Below are positions 40,738 through 51,107 of a stretch of 64,000 nt of DNA, in pieces (position 1 is the first letter of the stretch; each line of letters begins with the position of its first letter). The translations under genes were made by a program, and so were the position numbers. The notes under the pieces are model-generated. The model saw nothing but the letters and a program-made list of their open reading frames with translations, ran no database searches and was not told where the DNA came from. The DNA is from Biomaibacter acetigenes (GTDB lineage: Bacteria; Bacillota; Thermosediminibacteria; Thermosediminibacterales; Tepidanaerobacteraceae): positions 744,001 through 808,000 of the forward strand of contig NZ_CP033169.1 of assembly GCF_003691585.1 (NCBI RefSeq). Reading direction: 5' to 3'.

Positions 40738-42462
40738 GTGAATGTAACTTTGAATCTCTTAAGCCTGATACAAATTTTTTTTGCTGTAGTTATCGGGCTT
40801 TATTTTTTAAATCTGCTCAAAAGCCAGCAGGGAAGCAAGGTGGCGGTAGACAGGGAATCCAGGAAGGAAATGGAAAAGCTCCAGAGGATGCGAGAGATAT
40901 CTCTCACTCAGCCTCTGGCGGAAAAAACACGCCCGGCTTCCTTCGAAGAAATTGTGGGCCAATCTGACGGCCTAAAGGCTCTCAGAGCTGCTCTGTGTGG
41001 TCCAAACCCCCAGCATGTCATAATCTATGGTCCGCCGGGTATAGGAAAAACAGCGGCAGCCAGGCTGGTGTTGGAAGAAGCCAAAAAGACCCCGGGGTCC
41101 CCTTTCAAGCCCGATGCAAAATTTGTGGAAGTGGATGCCACCATCGCCAGGTTTGACGAAAGGGGCATAGCGGACCCTCTAATAGGTTCGGTCCATGATC
41201 CTATATACCAGGGAGCAGGGCCGCTGGGCATAGCGGGCATACCCCAGCCCAAGCCCGGCGCCGTTACAAAGGCTCATGGAGGGGTGCTTTTCATAGATGA
41301 AATAGGTGAGCTTCATCCCATACAGATGAACAAACTCCTGAAGGTGCTGGAAGATCGCAAGGTCTTTCTCGAAAGCGCTTATTACAGCAGCGAGGATACC
41401 AACATCCCCAGGCATATACATGAGATCTTTCAAAATGGCCTGCCTGCAGATTTCCGATTGATAGGTGCCACCACCAGGACTCCTGAGGAAATTCCCCCGG
41501 CCATTCGCTCCAGGTGTCTGGAAATATATTTCCAGCCCCTTTCCCCTGAAGATATAGGCATAATAGCACAAAATGCCGTCAAAAAAATAAACTTTGAAAT
41601 AGATGATCTCTCTCTGAATATCATAAAAAAATACGCTACCAATGGCCGCGAGGCGGTAAACATCATCCAGATGGCGGCGGGCCTGGCCATGACCGAAAAC
41701 AGAAGAAAGCTGGAAGCCAGGGATGTGGAATGGGTCATAAACAGCGGACAGTATCCGCCGAGGCCGGAGAAAAAGATTGGTTCCACGCCCCAGATAGGTC
41801 TTGCCAACGGCCTGGCGGTTTATGGTCCCAACATGGGCACTCTGCTTGAAATCGAAACAACAGCCATCCCTACCCAAAAAGGCCACGGGACTCTTTCGGT
41901 CACCGGAGTTGTAGAAGAAGAGGAGATGGGCGGCAATGTTCATAAACTAAGGAGAAAAGGCACTGCCAGGGGTTCGGTGGACAATGTGATGACGGTATTA
42001 AGGAAATACCTGGGTGTCGACCCAAAGGATTACGATATCCACCTCAATTTACCCGGCGGCATTCCAATTGACGGTCCCTCGGCGGGTGTCACCATAGCCA
42101 CATCAATTTACTCAGCCATCACAAACATTCCGGTGAACAATGAAGTAGCCATGACCGGAGAACTTTCGGTAAGGGGCTATATCAAGCCCATAGGAGGCGT
42201 GGTTCCGAAGATTGAAGCTGCCCGCAGGGCGGGTGTAAAAACCGTTATTATCCCTAAGGAAAACTGGCAGGAAATGTTTAAAACCATAGACTTGAAGATA
42301 ATAGCGGTGGATAGGATCGAGGAAGTAATAGAGCATGCCCTCGTTTCTGCAAAATATAATTCTAATTTTGGTGTAAAGAGTCACTTCCCTGCCGGAGATA
42401 GCCCGGCACCTCCGCTCAGCCTGCCGCTCTCCTCAGAAGCCAGATGCCGGAGGTCGGAATAG
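40738..42462 (+). CDS. lonB: Sporulation-type Lon-like protease LonB
   Basis: 574 residues from GTG 40738. An N-terminal membrane segment (LLSLIQIFFAVVIGLYFL) is followed by an AAA+ domain with GPPGIGKTAAAR (about 98) and VLFIDEIGEL. The Lon protease domain has the Ser-Lys dyad, Ser in DGPSAGVTIA (about 450) and Lys in GGVVPKIEAARRAG (about 493). It lacks the large Lon N-domain, as in Bacillus LonB, which acts in the forespore. The clpX-lonB-lonA order is conserved. The last nine residues (SEARCRRSE) and the stop lie in a dispersed repeat. Confidence 0.93.
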   Translation: MNVTLNLLSLIQIFFAVVIGLYFLNLLKSQQGSKVAVDRESRKEMEKLQRMREISLTQPLAEKTRPASFEEIVGQSDGLKALRAALCGPNPQHVIIYGPPGIGKTAAARLVLEEAKKTPGSPFKPDAKFVEVDATIARFDERGIADPLIGSVHDPIYQGAGPLGIAGIPQPKPGAVTKAHGGVLFIDEIGELHPIQMNKLLKVLEDRKVFLESAYYSSEDTNIPRHIHEIFQNGLPADFRLIGATTRTPEEIPPAIRSRCLEIYFQPLSPEDIGIIAQNAVKKINFEIDDLSLNIIKKYATNGREAVNIIQMAAGLAMTENRRKLEARDVEWVINSGQYPPRPEKKIGSTPQIGLANGLAVYGPNMGTLLEIETTAIPTQKGHGTLSVTGVVEEEEMGGNVHKLRRKGTARGSVDNVMTVLRKYLGVDPKDYDIHLNLPGGIPIDGPSAGVTIATSIYSAITNIPVNNEVAMTGELSVRGYIKPIGGVVPKIEAARRAGVKTVIIPKENWQEMFKTIDLKIIAVDRIEEVIEHALVSAKYNSNFGVKSHFPAGDSPAPPLSLPLSSEARCRRSE

Positions 42463-42518
42463 AAGGAATTTGTGAGCCGCAAATTCTAACTTAATTTGAC
42501 ATCTAGCATCTAATATTT
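42435..42518. repeat. Dispersed hairpin repeat, full copy R3
   Basis: AGAAGCCAGATGCCGGAGGT, then GGAATAGAAGGAATTTG, loop, GCAAATTCTAACTTAATTTG and a right arm near CATCTAGCATCTAATATT. It aligns along its length with R2 (36857-36943). It begins inside lonB and supplies its stop codon. Confidence 0.78.
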
Positions 42519-42592
42519 AGACTAAAGGGGGAGGAATTGAAGAATTTATATAGAATAAATATAGATAGGTTGATTTTGTAGGGGGAATATTT

Positions 42593-44980
42593 GTGATTAA
42601 AAACGAATCAGTTCGCACCATACCTCTGCTGCCCCTTCGGGGTCTATTGGTGTTTCCCAACATGGTGCTTCATTTTGATGTAGGACGGGACAAATCCATA
42701 GGCGCTCTGGAAGAAGCCATGGTGATGGACCAGAAGATCCTGCTGGTGGCTCAAAAAGACGCAAAAACGGATTTTCCCGATAAGGATGAAATATATACCG
42801 TCGGAACGGTAGCCAAAATCAAGCAGCTTTTGAAAATGCCGCAGGATACTATAAGAGTATTGATAGAAGGCCTTAACAGGGCAGTGATAAAAGAATATAT
42901 TCAAACAGAACCTTTTTTCAAAGTCAGGGTTGAAGAAATATTTGAAGGGAATGAAAAAGCCACCCCGGAAGAAGAGGCTTTGATGAGAAGCGTCATGAGC
43001 CTTTTTGAACGCTACATGGACATCACCAGAAAGCTACCCCCGGACGTAATTGTTTCGTTGGCCGGTATAACAAACCCCGGTCGTTTTGCCGACACGGTGG
43101 CATCGCAGCTTGCCATCAAAACCGAGGACAAACAAAAGATTCTCGAAACCCTTTCTTTTAAAAAAAGGTTGGAATTGTTATTTCAAATGATATCTCAGGA
43201 GATTGAAATTCTGGAAATTGAAAGAAGGATAAACAACCGGGTTAAAAAGCAAATGGAAAAATCCCAGAAAGAATATTATCTTAGAGAGCAAATGAAGGCC
43301 ATACAAAAGGAACTGGGCCAGCAGGATGAGAGGACCATAGAAGCAGATGAATACAGGGAAAAGATAAAAGTCCTGGGACTTTCCGAGAAACTTGCAGAAA
43401 AGATGCTTAAGGAAGTAAACCGCATGGAAAAAATGCCTCCTGGTTCTGCCGAAGTTTCCGTTATAAGGACATATCTTGACTGGCTTGTTTCTCTACCCTG
43501 GAACATTCTTACCGAAGATAGTATGGATATAAAAGCCGCGGAAAATATATTGAACCAGGAACACTACGGCCTTGAAAAAGTAAAGGAACGTATTCTTGAA
43601 TTCCTGGCCGTGAGAAAGCTTTCCGGCAGGATTAAAGGACCCATTTTATGTCTGGTAGGTCCTCCGGGAGTTGGGAAAACATCCCTGGCCAGGTCCATTG
43701 CAAGAGCCATGAACCGGAAATTTGTGAGGGTTTCCCTGGGTGGCGTGAGGGATGAAGCGGAGATTAGAGGTCACAGAAGGACATATGTAGGAGCATTGCC
43801 CGGAAGGATTATCCAGGGCATGAAACAGGCAGGTTCAAGAAATCCTGTATTTTTGCTGGATGAGATAGATAAGATGAGCGCCGATTTTCGTGGCGATCCG
43901 TCGGCGGCTCTTTTGGAAGTGCTGGACCCGGAGCAAAATAACAGTTTTTCCGACCATTATATAGAACTGCCTTTTGATTTATCCAGGGTGCTGTTTATCA
44001 CTACAGCCAACACCCTTTATAACATTCCTAGACCTCTTCTTGACCGCATGGAAGTAGTGACTATTCCGGGATATACGGAGGATGAGAAACTGGAAATTGC
44101 AAAAAGGCACCTCATTCCAAAACAATTGAAGGAGCATGGTCTTACTCAGGAAAAAATCACCTTCACCCATGATGGCTTGTTGAAAATCATTCGTAACTAT
44201 ACCCGGGAAGCCGGCGTGAGAAATCTTGAGCGGGAAATTGCCAATATATGCCGTAAAGTGGCAAAAGCCATAGTTGAAGGGGAAAAAACCTCCGTGGATG
44301 TGGCCTCAGCTATGGTGGAGAAGTTCCTTGGAGGGCCGAGATTTCATTACGGTGTCCTGGAAAAACAGGACCTGGTAGGGGTTGCCACAGGTCTTGCCTG
44401 GACTGAAGTGGGAGGAGACATCCTCAGCATTGAAGTAACGGTGATGAAAGGCAAGGGCAAATTGATACTCACCGGAAAACTGGGAGATGTGATGCAGGAA
44501 TCCGCCCATGCAGGTTACAGCTATGTAAGGTCCAGGGTTGAAGAACTCAATATAGAAGAGGACTTCCATGAAAAATACGATATTCATATTCATGTTCCTG
44601 AAGGAGCCATACCCAAAGATGGACCGTCGGCAGGCATTACCATGGCCTGTGCGTTGATTTCGGCACTGTCGGGGAAACCGGTGGACAGGACCGTGGCCAT
44701 GACCGGAGAGATAACCCTTCGCGGCCGGGTTTTGCCGGTGGGAGGCATAAAAGAAAAGGTGCTGGCAGCTCACAGGGCGGGTATCAAGACCGTAATACTT
44801 CCCGAAGAAAACACCAAGGACCTGGAAGAAGTACCCCAGCATGTCAAGGATGATCTTTGCTTTATTTTCGTGAACAACATGGATGAAGTGGTGGAAAAGG
44901 CCTTAAAAAATGTACCCCAAAAACATATTCCCACCATGGAAAAAACCGATGACCACCAGGTAAACATATACCCTTCTTAG
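42593..44980 (+). CDS. lon: ATP-dependent protease Lon (LonA)
   Basis: 795 residues from GTG 42593 behind a GGGGGAA site. The N-terminal LON substrate domain starts [21 protein letters not shown] coiled coil spans about 190-255, and the AAA+ module has Walker [14 protein letters not shown] (about 357) and [10 protein letters not shown]. The protease dyad is Ser in [11 protein letters not shown] (about 679) and Lys in [14 protein letters not shown] (about 722). It degrades damaged and regulatory proteins. No CIRCE or CtsR box is seen upstream. Confidence 0.97.
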   Translation: MIKNESVRTIPLLPLRGLLVFPNMVLHFDVGRDKSIGALEEAMVMDQKILLVAQKDAKTDFPDKDEIYTVGTVAKIKQLLKMPQDTIRVLIEGLNRAVIKEYIQTEPFFKVRVEEIFEGNEKATPEEEALMRSVMSLFERYMDITRKLPPDVIVSLAGITNPGRFADTVASQLAIKTEDKQKILETLSFKKRLELLFQMISQEIEILEIERRINNRVKKQMEKSQKEYYLREQMKAIQKELGQQDERTIEADEYREKIKVLGLSEKLAEKMLKEVNRMEKMPPGSAEVSVIRTYLDWLVSLPWNILTEDSMDIKAAENILNQEHYGLEKVKERILEFLAVRKLSGRIKGPILCLVGPPGVGKTSLARSIARAMNRKFVRVSLGGVRDEAEIRGHRRTYVGALPGRIIQGMKQAGSRNPVFLLDEIDKMSADFRGDPSAALLEVLDPEQNNSFSDHYIELPFDLSRVLFITTANTLYNIPRPLLDRMEVVTIPGYTEDEKLEIAKRHLIPKQLKEHGLTQEKITFTHDGLLKIIRNYTREAGVRNLEREIANICRKVAKAIVEGEKTSVDVASAMVEKFLGGPRFHYGVLEKQDLVGVATGLAWTEVGGDILSIEVTVMKGKGKLILTGKLGDVMQESAHAGYSYVRSRVEELNIEEDFHEKYDIHIHVPEGAIPKDGPSAGITMACALISALSGKPVDRTVAMTGEITLRGRVLPVGGIKEKVLAAHRAGIKTVILPEENTKDLEEVPQHVKDDLCFIFVNNMDEVVEKALKNVPQKHIPTMEKTDDHQVNIYPS

Positions 44981-45082
44981 AGTTTTTTCGAACCTCGAAC
45001 TTCTCCTTTTATGAACTATCCGTTAACTGTAAAACAAATAGCAAATTAAGGGATGAATATATCTTCAGTGGAGGTTTTTATT

Positions 45083-46195
45083 ATGAGAAGGAAATTTTAT
45101 GTATTACTTGCCGTCATAATCTCGGGTGCATTAATATTCAGTTCGGCGGCTCAGGGGTTCGGCGGCACGAAAAATATAAAGGCGTTTTTCAACAATATCA
45201 AGATTTTTGTGGATGGGAAGCAGCAGGCCGGCACCCCGGAACCTTTTATTTACGATAACACTACATATGTTCCCATCCGGCTGGTAAGCACGGCTCTGGG
45301 GGCAAAGGTTTACTGGGATGCCAAACAAAATGCAGTGGTGATAAGCGGCAAGGGGCAGGTAAATCAAGCTCTGGAGCAGGAGATTGCAAGCCTTAAAAGC
45401 CAGCTTGAGCAAAAGGATGCCGAACTTGTGCAGCTTCGCCAGCAAAACGCTTATATGGGGATAAGAATAGGAGAACTGGAATCCAGCATAAAGAAGCTGG
45501 AGGAAGAAAAGAAAAAAGACCCGGCAAAAGAGCTGGAAGACTATCTGAACGATGAATATTCCAGATGGAATAGGATGGATTTTGATTTTGATGTGGACGG
45601 CGACGAAGACGATCTGGAAGTGACCATAGGGATAGACCTTTCAGACTACCGCAGCAGGTGGAACTCCACCGATAAGGACGATATCGAAGACTGGCTGGGC
45701 GACATCTACGATTATGTGCAGGACGAATACCTCGATGCGGATTTTTTCGGTACCATAGAGGATACATATGGAGATGAGACGCTGGTGGAATTTGAAGCTT
45801 CCGGCAGCAAGTTGAAAGTGGATTTTAAATACAGTGCGGAGGCTTTTGATGACCTTGAAGATGATTTAAATGACATGTATGGTGAAAACCTTGACGATTA
45901 TAGTAGTAGGTTTGGAGACATGACTGCTGATATAAGTGTCGACGGTGACGAAGATGATGAGGAAATATTTATTACCATAACTGTTGATACATCAGACTAC
46001 GGAGACGAATGGGACGACGTTAAGGAAACCGACGATGCCGAAGAATGGATTGAGGATATAGTAAATTACGTGCTGGATAGATTCGAAGATTACGATGTGT
46101 CAGGGGAAGTGGTAAACCAAAATGACGATACTATGGCTTCCTTTGATGTAGATTCATCAGGAAAAGTAATCTTCGACTGGGATTACAGTTATTAG
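45083..46195 (+). CDS. Exported stalk-domain protein with coiled coil and acidic repeats
   Basis: ATG 45083 follows GGAGG (370 residues). A signal peptide (FYVLLAVIISGALIFSSA) is followed by one stalk repeat (YVPIRLVSTALGAKVYW, about 65-81). A coiled coil covers about 100-150 (LEQEIASLKSQLEQKDAELV). Then come two acidic modules, each with VDGDEDD (about 180 and 290) followed by a TI.I/V.D.SDY strand and a W..D...D stretch. The Asp-rich loops could bind calcium. The pI must be very low. Function unknown; probably located at the cell surface. Confidence 0.72.
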   Translation: MRRKFYVLLAVIISGALIFSSAAQGFGGTKNIKAFFNNIKIFVDGKQQAGTPEPFIYDNTTYVPIRLVSTALGAKVYWDAKQNAVVISGKGQVNQALEQEIASLKSQLEQKDAELVQLRQQNAYMGIRIGELESSIKKLEEEKKKDPAKELEDYLNDEYSRWNRMDFDFDVDGDEDDLEVTIGIDLSDYRSRWNSTDKDDIEDWLGDIYDYVQDEYLDADFFGTIEDTYGDETLVEFEASGSKLKVDFKYSAEAFDDLEDDLNDMYGENLDDYSSRFGDMTADISVDGDEDDEEIFITITVDTSDYGDEWDDVKETDDAEEWIEDIVNYVLDRFEDYDVSGEVVNQNDDTMASFDVDSSGKVIFDWDYSY

Positions 46196-46204
46196 ATTTA
46201 TTAA

Positions 46205-46247
46205 AAGCGAGTGGTGGGTAACGACGAACTATACCCACCGCTTTTTT
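46205..46247 (+). terminator. Terminator after the acidic stalk protein
   Basis: GGTGGGTA (46213-46220) pairs with TACCCACC (46232-46239), extended by AGCG/CGCT, then seven Ts. Confidence 0.82.
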
Positions 46248-46322
46248 TATCTTCACAATGGCACGGTTACTTTCATAAAATATATTATTAGATTGCTGTA
46301 ATTTGAGAAAGGAGGTTTTTCT

Positions 46323-46937
46323 ATGATCCGCTATCTGGTGCGTTCGGGAGATACCCTTTCGGCCATCGCTGAAAGGTTCGGCACTACTGTAGAAGCCATA
46401 ATGGCAGCTAATAATCTGGTAAATCCCGATATTATATTTGCAGGCCAGGTCCTGCTAATTCCGGTGGAAGGCCCTGTAACTCCTCCCGCGGAGCCGTGCC
46501 CGCCGTGTCCTCCATGTCCGACACCTCCGCCGGGTCCGACTCCGAGAAGGCCGGCAGTTACCAGGACCTTCGATGGTGTGGAATATACCTTGAGCCTGAA
46601 CAAGGCGGTCTATGAAATGGGTGAACCTATTATAATAAGGCTTCGAAAAAAGAATATACTGTCGGTGCCGTTAACCCTGACCTACAGGACTTCGCAAAAA
46701 GTGGATTTCAGGGTAACGAAGGACAATATCCTGATATGGCAGTGGTCGAGGAATCAGTTTTTCGCCCAGGTGATCACCTCGGATACCCTTCAGCCCGGGG
46801 AGGAGAAGCTTTACAGGGTTGTTTGGGACCAGAGAACCGATGATATGCTGGTGAGGCCCGGCACTTATACGCTTACAGGATGGAATCTCGCCACCCCAAG
46901 CATAAGGTTGAGCTTAGAATTTACAATCACCGCATAA
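46323..46937 (+). CDS. LysM protein with BsuPI-type protease-inhibitor domain
   Basis: 204 residues. An N-terminal LysM module (YLVRSGDTLSAIAERFGTTV, residues 4-23, through about 48) binds glycan. A Pro/Cys linker (CPPCPPCPTPPPGPTP) joins it to a beta-sandwich resembling the intracellular proteinase inhibitor BsuPI (about 85-204; PGTYTLTGWNL near the end). There is no signal peptide, as in several spore-coat LysM proteins. In B. subtilis BsuPI inhibits intracellular subtilisin, and an ISP-like protease is in this window at 10619. A functional link is only an inference. Confidence 0.75.
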   Translation: MIRYLVRSGDTLSAIAERFGTTVEAIMAANNLVNPDIIFAGQVLLIPVEGPVTPPAEPCPPCPPCPTPPPGPTPRRPAVTRTFDGVEYTLSLNKAVYEMGEPIIIRLRKKNILSVPLTLTYRTSQKVDFRVTKDNILIWQWSRNQFFAQVITSDTLQPGEEKLYRVVWDQRTDDMLVRPGTYTLTGWNLATPSIRLSLEFTITA

Positions 46938-47021
46938 TGAAACCCATAAAACTGGGAAAAATAGTTTTAGTAGAGTAGAAGCATTAACCTTATACTTTTT
47001 AAAAAATATACAGGTGATATT

Positions 47022-48472
47022 ATGCTTTCGCAAGAAAATACCCCCATTTTCGATGCGCTGAAAAACTATATGAATGAAAATACCATATCCTTTCATGTGC
47101 CCGGACACAAGCACGGCAAGGGGACTCCCGAATTTACCGAATTCATAGGCAAAAACGCCATGAACATAGACCTTACCATAATGCCCGATCTGGACAGCAT
47201 CATGAATCCTACTGGAGTGATTAAAGATGCTGAAACTCTGGCAGCCGAGGCCTTCGGTGCAGACCGGGCTTTTTTTTTGGTTAACGGTACTTCTTCAGGA
47301 ATACAGGCCATGATTATGGCGGCCTGCCGTGAAGGAGACAAAATACTAATACCCAGAAATGCCCATAAATCTGCCATTAGTTCAATTATACTGAGCGGAG
47401 CGGAGCCCGTATACATAAGGCCGGAAATCAACGAAGAATTTGGAATAGCTATGGGTATAACTTTGAATGAGGCGTCAGGCGCCATCAGAAAAAATCCCGA
47501 GGCCAGGGCTCTTTTTATTATAAACACCACTTACTACGGCATTGCCAGTCCCCTGCCCGAACTGGTGCAACTGGCCCACGATAATAATATGGCGGTATTG
47601 GTGGATGAAGCTCATGGAGCGCACCTCAAGTTTCATGAGAGTCTTCCGGTCTCAGCCATGGAAGCCGGAGCTGATCTTGCTGCCTCAAGTACCCACAAGC
47701 TGGCTGGATCCCTTACCCAGAGTTCCATGTTGTTTTTAAAGGGGGAAAGGTTTTCACCGGGGTACATTAAATCAATTCTTAACCTGTCCCAGACTACAAG
47801 CCCTTCCTATATACTTCTGGCATCTCTTGACGTGGCAAGAAAAAACATGGCACAAAAAGGCCATAATCTTGTGTCAAAGGCTATCAATCTTGCCCAGTGG
47901 GCGCGATATAAAATAAATGCCATTGAAGGGCTTCATTGTATGGGCAGTGAAGTCCTGGAATTGAATCATGGATTTGGACTGGACCCCACCAAGCTTTGCA
48001 TCAATGTAAAAGAACTTGGTATAACGGGTTTTGCGGCATCAAAAATACTCCGGGGAAAATTCCATATACAGGTGGAATTGTCGGATTTTACAATCTTCTG
48101 GCCGTGGTAAGCATAGGGGACAATAAAAGCTCTGTTTCGGCGCTGGTTAATGCCCTCTCAAACATGGCTTGCGATTTAAAGGGGAAAAATAAAATAAAAC
48201 TGCCGCCGATTCCGGACCTTCCGATTCCCGAACTGGCTTTACTGCCTAAAGAAGCCTTTTATAGTGAAAAACGCCCTCATCCCTTCAAAGAGTCCTACGG
48301 CAGAATTTCCGGAGAAATGATAATGGCATATCCTCCTGGCATACCCATCATTTGTCCGGGGGAAATAATTACCCACGATATAATTGATGAGGTTTTACTG
48401 TTAAAAGAGGCAGGTAGCCTTATTCAGGGCATGGAAGACAGGGAATTAAACTATGTCAATGTCATAAAGTGA
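47022..48472 (+). pseudogene. Orn/Lys/Arg decarboxylase family (fold type I PLP), split by a one-base frameshift
   Basis: The N-terminal frame (from ATG 47022) has FHVPGHKHGKG, the aromatic-stacking and PLP site segments FLVNGTSSGIQAM, VDEAHGAH and the PLP lysine in SSTHKLAGSLTQSS (about 228). It then reads VELSD, slips and stops at 48110. The family continues in another frame as YNLLAVVSIGDNKSSVSALV to 48472. One T appears lost from the T run at 48086-48089. Joined it is about 484 residues, a full-length arginine/lysine/ornithine decarboxylase-like protein of the YaaO/SpeA type. It would make polyamines or cadaverine if intact. Confidence 0.85.
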
Positions 48473-48554
48473 AATTTTATTCATTGCACAACCTGTAATT
48501 ATCATATATAATAAATACAGAGATGCGCTAAAATCGAATGAAAGGGGATCTGCC

Positions 48555-48968
48555 ATGATGGTCTTATTTGACCCTGGAGTTGAGCACAGAATAATGGTCT
48601 GTGTTACGCCCCAAAGAAGCTGTGAGAGATTGATAGAAAGGGGAGCAGCCAGGGCCAAAGAAGTGGGCGGGCAGTTTGTGGTAATATATGTAAACAAGAG
48701 GCAAGAGCTAAACCGCGAGTTAAAGGAACATAAGATTCTGCTTGAACTCTTTGAAACTGCAAAAAATTTAGGAGGAACCGTTTCAATTTTATCTGGAGAT
48801 AAAATATACAATACGCTGGCCGATTTTGCCAAGAATAATAAAATAACACACATAGTGGTGGGAAAATCTTTGCGTTCGGCCTTTGAGATCCAAAAACATG
48901 GTGAAGTTATAAATCCGCTTATTAAAGAAGTGGAAAAGAGCGGAATACAGGTGGAAGTTGTAGATTAA
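48555..48968 (+). CDS. Universal stress protein-like (KdpD Usp domain-like)
   Basis: 137 residues, an alpha/beta nucleotide-binding fold. RIMVCVTPQRSCERLIERGA at the start resembles the Usp domain of KdpD, and THIVVGKSLRSAFE (about 98) matches its nucleotide-binding loop. It is a free-standing domain without kinase. The start has two ATGs behind AAGGGGAT. Role unknown; possibly nucleotide or osmotic sensing. Confidence 0.7.
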   Translation: MMVLFDPGVEHRIMVCVTPQRSCERLIERGAARAKEVGGQFVVIYVNKRQELNRELKEHKILLELFETAKNLGGTVSILSGDKIYNTLADFAKNNKITHIVVGKSLRSAFEIQKHGEVINPLIKEVEKSGIQVEVVD

Positions 48969-48997
48969 ACGGCAAAATGTATCAAGGGGGACTTTTT

Positions 48998-49525
48998 TTG
49001 AAGGGCCTTTTGAATTACCTTTATCAAAAAGATACAAAGGTTTTCGTTTATTTCAACAAAAAAATGAGGTGTAGAATACTTGACTTTATAATGCCCCGCA
49101 TTACACACCTGGGTGGGGCCATCTTTACCATGCTCCTGTGTTTTATTCTCTATGTTTCTGGCCATAAGGATGCAAAGATTGCGGCCACCGAGGCCTTTAT
49201 AACCATCACCGGGAGTCAGGGCATAGTACAGTTATTTAAGAGGAGGATATACCGCAAGCGCCCGTATATGGTACTGCCCGAAGTAAATACATTTTGGAGC
49301 AAACTTTTAAAAGACTACTCCTTTCCTTCGGGCCATACGACTGCAGGCTTTTCTCTGGCAGCAATTATCGCCATGTATTTTCCGGCTTACAGTCTCATTA
49401 CCTATTCGCTGGCAGCCATGGTGGGCATATCGCGGGTATATACCGGCATGCACTATCCTTCCGATGTCCTAAGCGGAGCTTTCCTGGGCACGGCGTTTGC
49501 CTTTTTGACTCATGCACTTCTCTAA
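48998..49525 (+). CDS. PAP2-family membrane phosphatase
   Basis: TTG 48998 is chosen because AAGGGGG lies just upstream (175 residues). Motifs of lipid phosphatases: KRRIYRKRPY (C1), PSGHTTAG (C2, about 112) and SRVYTGMHYPSDVLSG (C3, about 152). Several membrane spans. It probably dephosphorylates undecaprenyl- or phosphatidyl-glycerol-type lipids. A truncated paralogue follows. Confidence 0.88.
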   Translation: MKGLLNYLYQKDTKVFVYFNKKMRCRILDFIMPRITHLGGAIFTMLLCFILYVSGHKDAKIAATEAFITITGSQGIVQLFKRRIYRKRPYMVLPEVNTFWSKLLKDYSFPSGHTTAGFSLAAIIAMYFPAYSLITYSLAAMVGISRVYTGMHYPSDVLSGAFLGTAFAFLTHALL

Positions 49526-49608
49526 ATTAAAACTTTACCCAACATTAACTATTATTTAACTTTCCCTTAATCCTCCTTATGTATAATCAGCATAGGGGAG
49601 GAGTTGCC

Positions 49609-49761
49609 ATGAAATATTTGTTGGCTTTTGTGGAAAACCATGATGAAAGTATTTTTTACTATATAAATAATCGCTTGAAGTGTCCTGTACTGGATTTTAT
49701 AATGCCCAAAATAACGCATCTGGGAGGAACGTTTTTTGATGTTCCGCATCAGCCTGTTTGA
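49609..49761 (+). pseudogene. Truncated PAP2 phosphatase paralogue
   Basis: GGGGAGGAG precedes ATG 49609. The 50-residue frame reads LKCPVLDFIMPKITHLGG, parallel to RCRILDFIMPRITHLGG of the intact gene 0.5 kb upstream, then runs off into FFDVPHQPV and stops. All catalytic motifs (C1-C3) are missing. It is an N-terminal remnant of a tandem duplicate, with a deletion up to the next gene. Confidence 0.7.
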
Positions 49762-49839
49762 TCCGCACCCTTTTTGCAATCATCACCCACATTGTTTGGA
49801 TAATTTTTTTATAAACTTTATCCGAAAGGTCGGTATGAT

Positions 49840-50991
49840 ATGTCTTACGGCAAGGTTTTGATCCTGTCGGAAAAATTTGGAGTGGGCCATGAGATGGCGG
49901 CTTTTGCTATCTCAAAAGGCATAAGGAAATTGTCTCCTCAGACGGAGGTAAAAATAATAAATTTTTTCCAGCAATTCCAGCCCTACCTTTCCAGGATGAC
50001 CGTAAAGCTTTACCTCAAAGCTCTCGATATTACACCGGAAATATGGGGTTATTTTTATGAAAGAGAGCGAAACAAAAAAAAGGCTACTGTTGTAAAAAAG
50101 ATGATTCAAATGGGAGCCTCATTTATTTTAAGGGAAATAATTGAGAGGGAAAAACCCGACATGATAGTTTGTACCCATCCTTTTCCCTGCTGTGTGGCAT
50201 CAAGGTTGAAGCGAAAAGGGCTTTCCGTGCCATTGGTGGCGGTGATAACCGACTTTGATGTCCACGGTTTCTGGATAAATGAGGGAGTTGATGCATATAT
50301 AATAGCCCACGAATTTATGATGAAGTCTATGATGAAGTTTGGAGTAGACCCAGGCAAAATATATCCCACAGGGATACCTATAGATCCAAACTTTGATACA
50401 TTTCACGGCAAGATAGCCGCAAAAAAGATGCTGGGCTTTAAGGAGGACCTTCCGCTGGTGTTAATGGCAGGCGGAGGTCTGGGTATAAATGGGCTTGACG
50501 TCAGTTTCGTTGAATCTTTAAGCCATGCACCGTTACAGCTCGCCGTTATTTGCGGTAAAAATCAGTCCCTCCAGAGAAATCTTCTGGCCTTGACTCACCA
50601 TAACAATTTGGACAATATAAAAGTATACGGCTTTGTGGAAAATATGTGCGATTTTATGGAAGCTGCGGATCTTATCATAACAAAGGCCGGGGGCTTGACA
50701 CTGGCGGAGGCTCTAGCTCGGGAGCTTCCTGTAGTCATTTACAACCCTCTTCCTGGCCAGGAGGAAAGAAATGCGGAGTTTTTACTGAAAAACGGTGCGG
50801 CCAGGAGAGCTCGAAACCGAGATGTGCTTCTGAAACTCGCTATAAATCTCCTGCAGGATGAAGAAAAGCTTCTCCGCATCAAGAACAAGGAGGCGCAGCT
50901 CAAAAAGCTTTTTTCCGCCAAAAAAGCGGCAGCTATTTTGCTCAACCTGATGGAAGAAAAAAATGATCTGATGGAAATGGTTGTGGACTAA
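49840..50991 (+). CDS. UgtP/MGDG-synthase-like diacylglycerol glycosyltransferase
   Basis: 383 residues, a GT-B peripheral membrane enzyme. The N-terminal domain has KVLILSEKFGVGHEMAAFAI and VAVITDFDVHGFW. The donor-binding half has MAGGGLGINGLD (about 211) and ADLIITKAGGLTLAEALA (about 278), typical of processive diacylglycerol glucosyltransferases. It likely makes glycolipid for membrane or lipoteichoic-acid anchors. The neighbouring PAP2 phosphatases fit a lipid role. Confidence 0.85.
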   Translation: MSYGKVLILSEKFGVGHEMAAFAISKGIRKLSPQTEVKIINFFQQFQPYLSRMTVKLYLKALDITPEIWGYFYERERNKKKATVVKKMIQMGASFILREIIEREKPDMIVCTHPFPCCVASRLKRKGLSVPLVAVITDFDVHGFWINEGVDAYIIAHEFMMKSMMKFGVDPGKIYPTGIPIDPNFDTFHGKIAAKKMLGFKEDLPLVLMAGGGLGINGLDVSFVESLSHAPLQLAVICGKNQSLQRNLLALTHHNNLDNIKVYGFVENMCDFMEAADLIITKAGGLTLAEALARELPVVIYNPLPGQEERNAEFLLKNGAARRARNRDVLLKLAINLLQDEEKLLRIKNKEAQLKKLFSAKKAAAILLNLMEEKNDLMEMVVD

Positions 50992-51107
50992 AAACCGTAC
51001 TCCATTCAAAGATTAAAAAGCCCCAAAAAAATTTTGAATTTATAGAAGGAATCAACGGATTCGTGGCGAAAAAATGTATAGTAATGAATTTGATATGGGG
51101 TGGTGTC

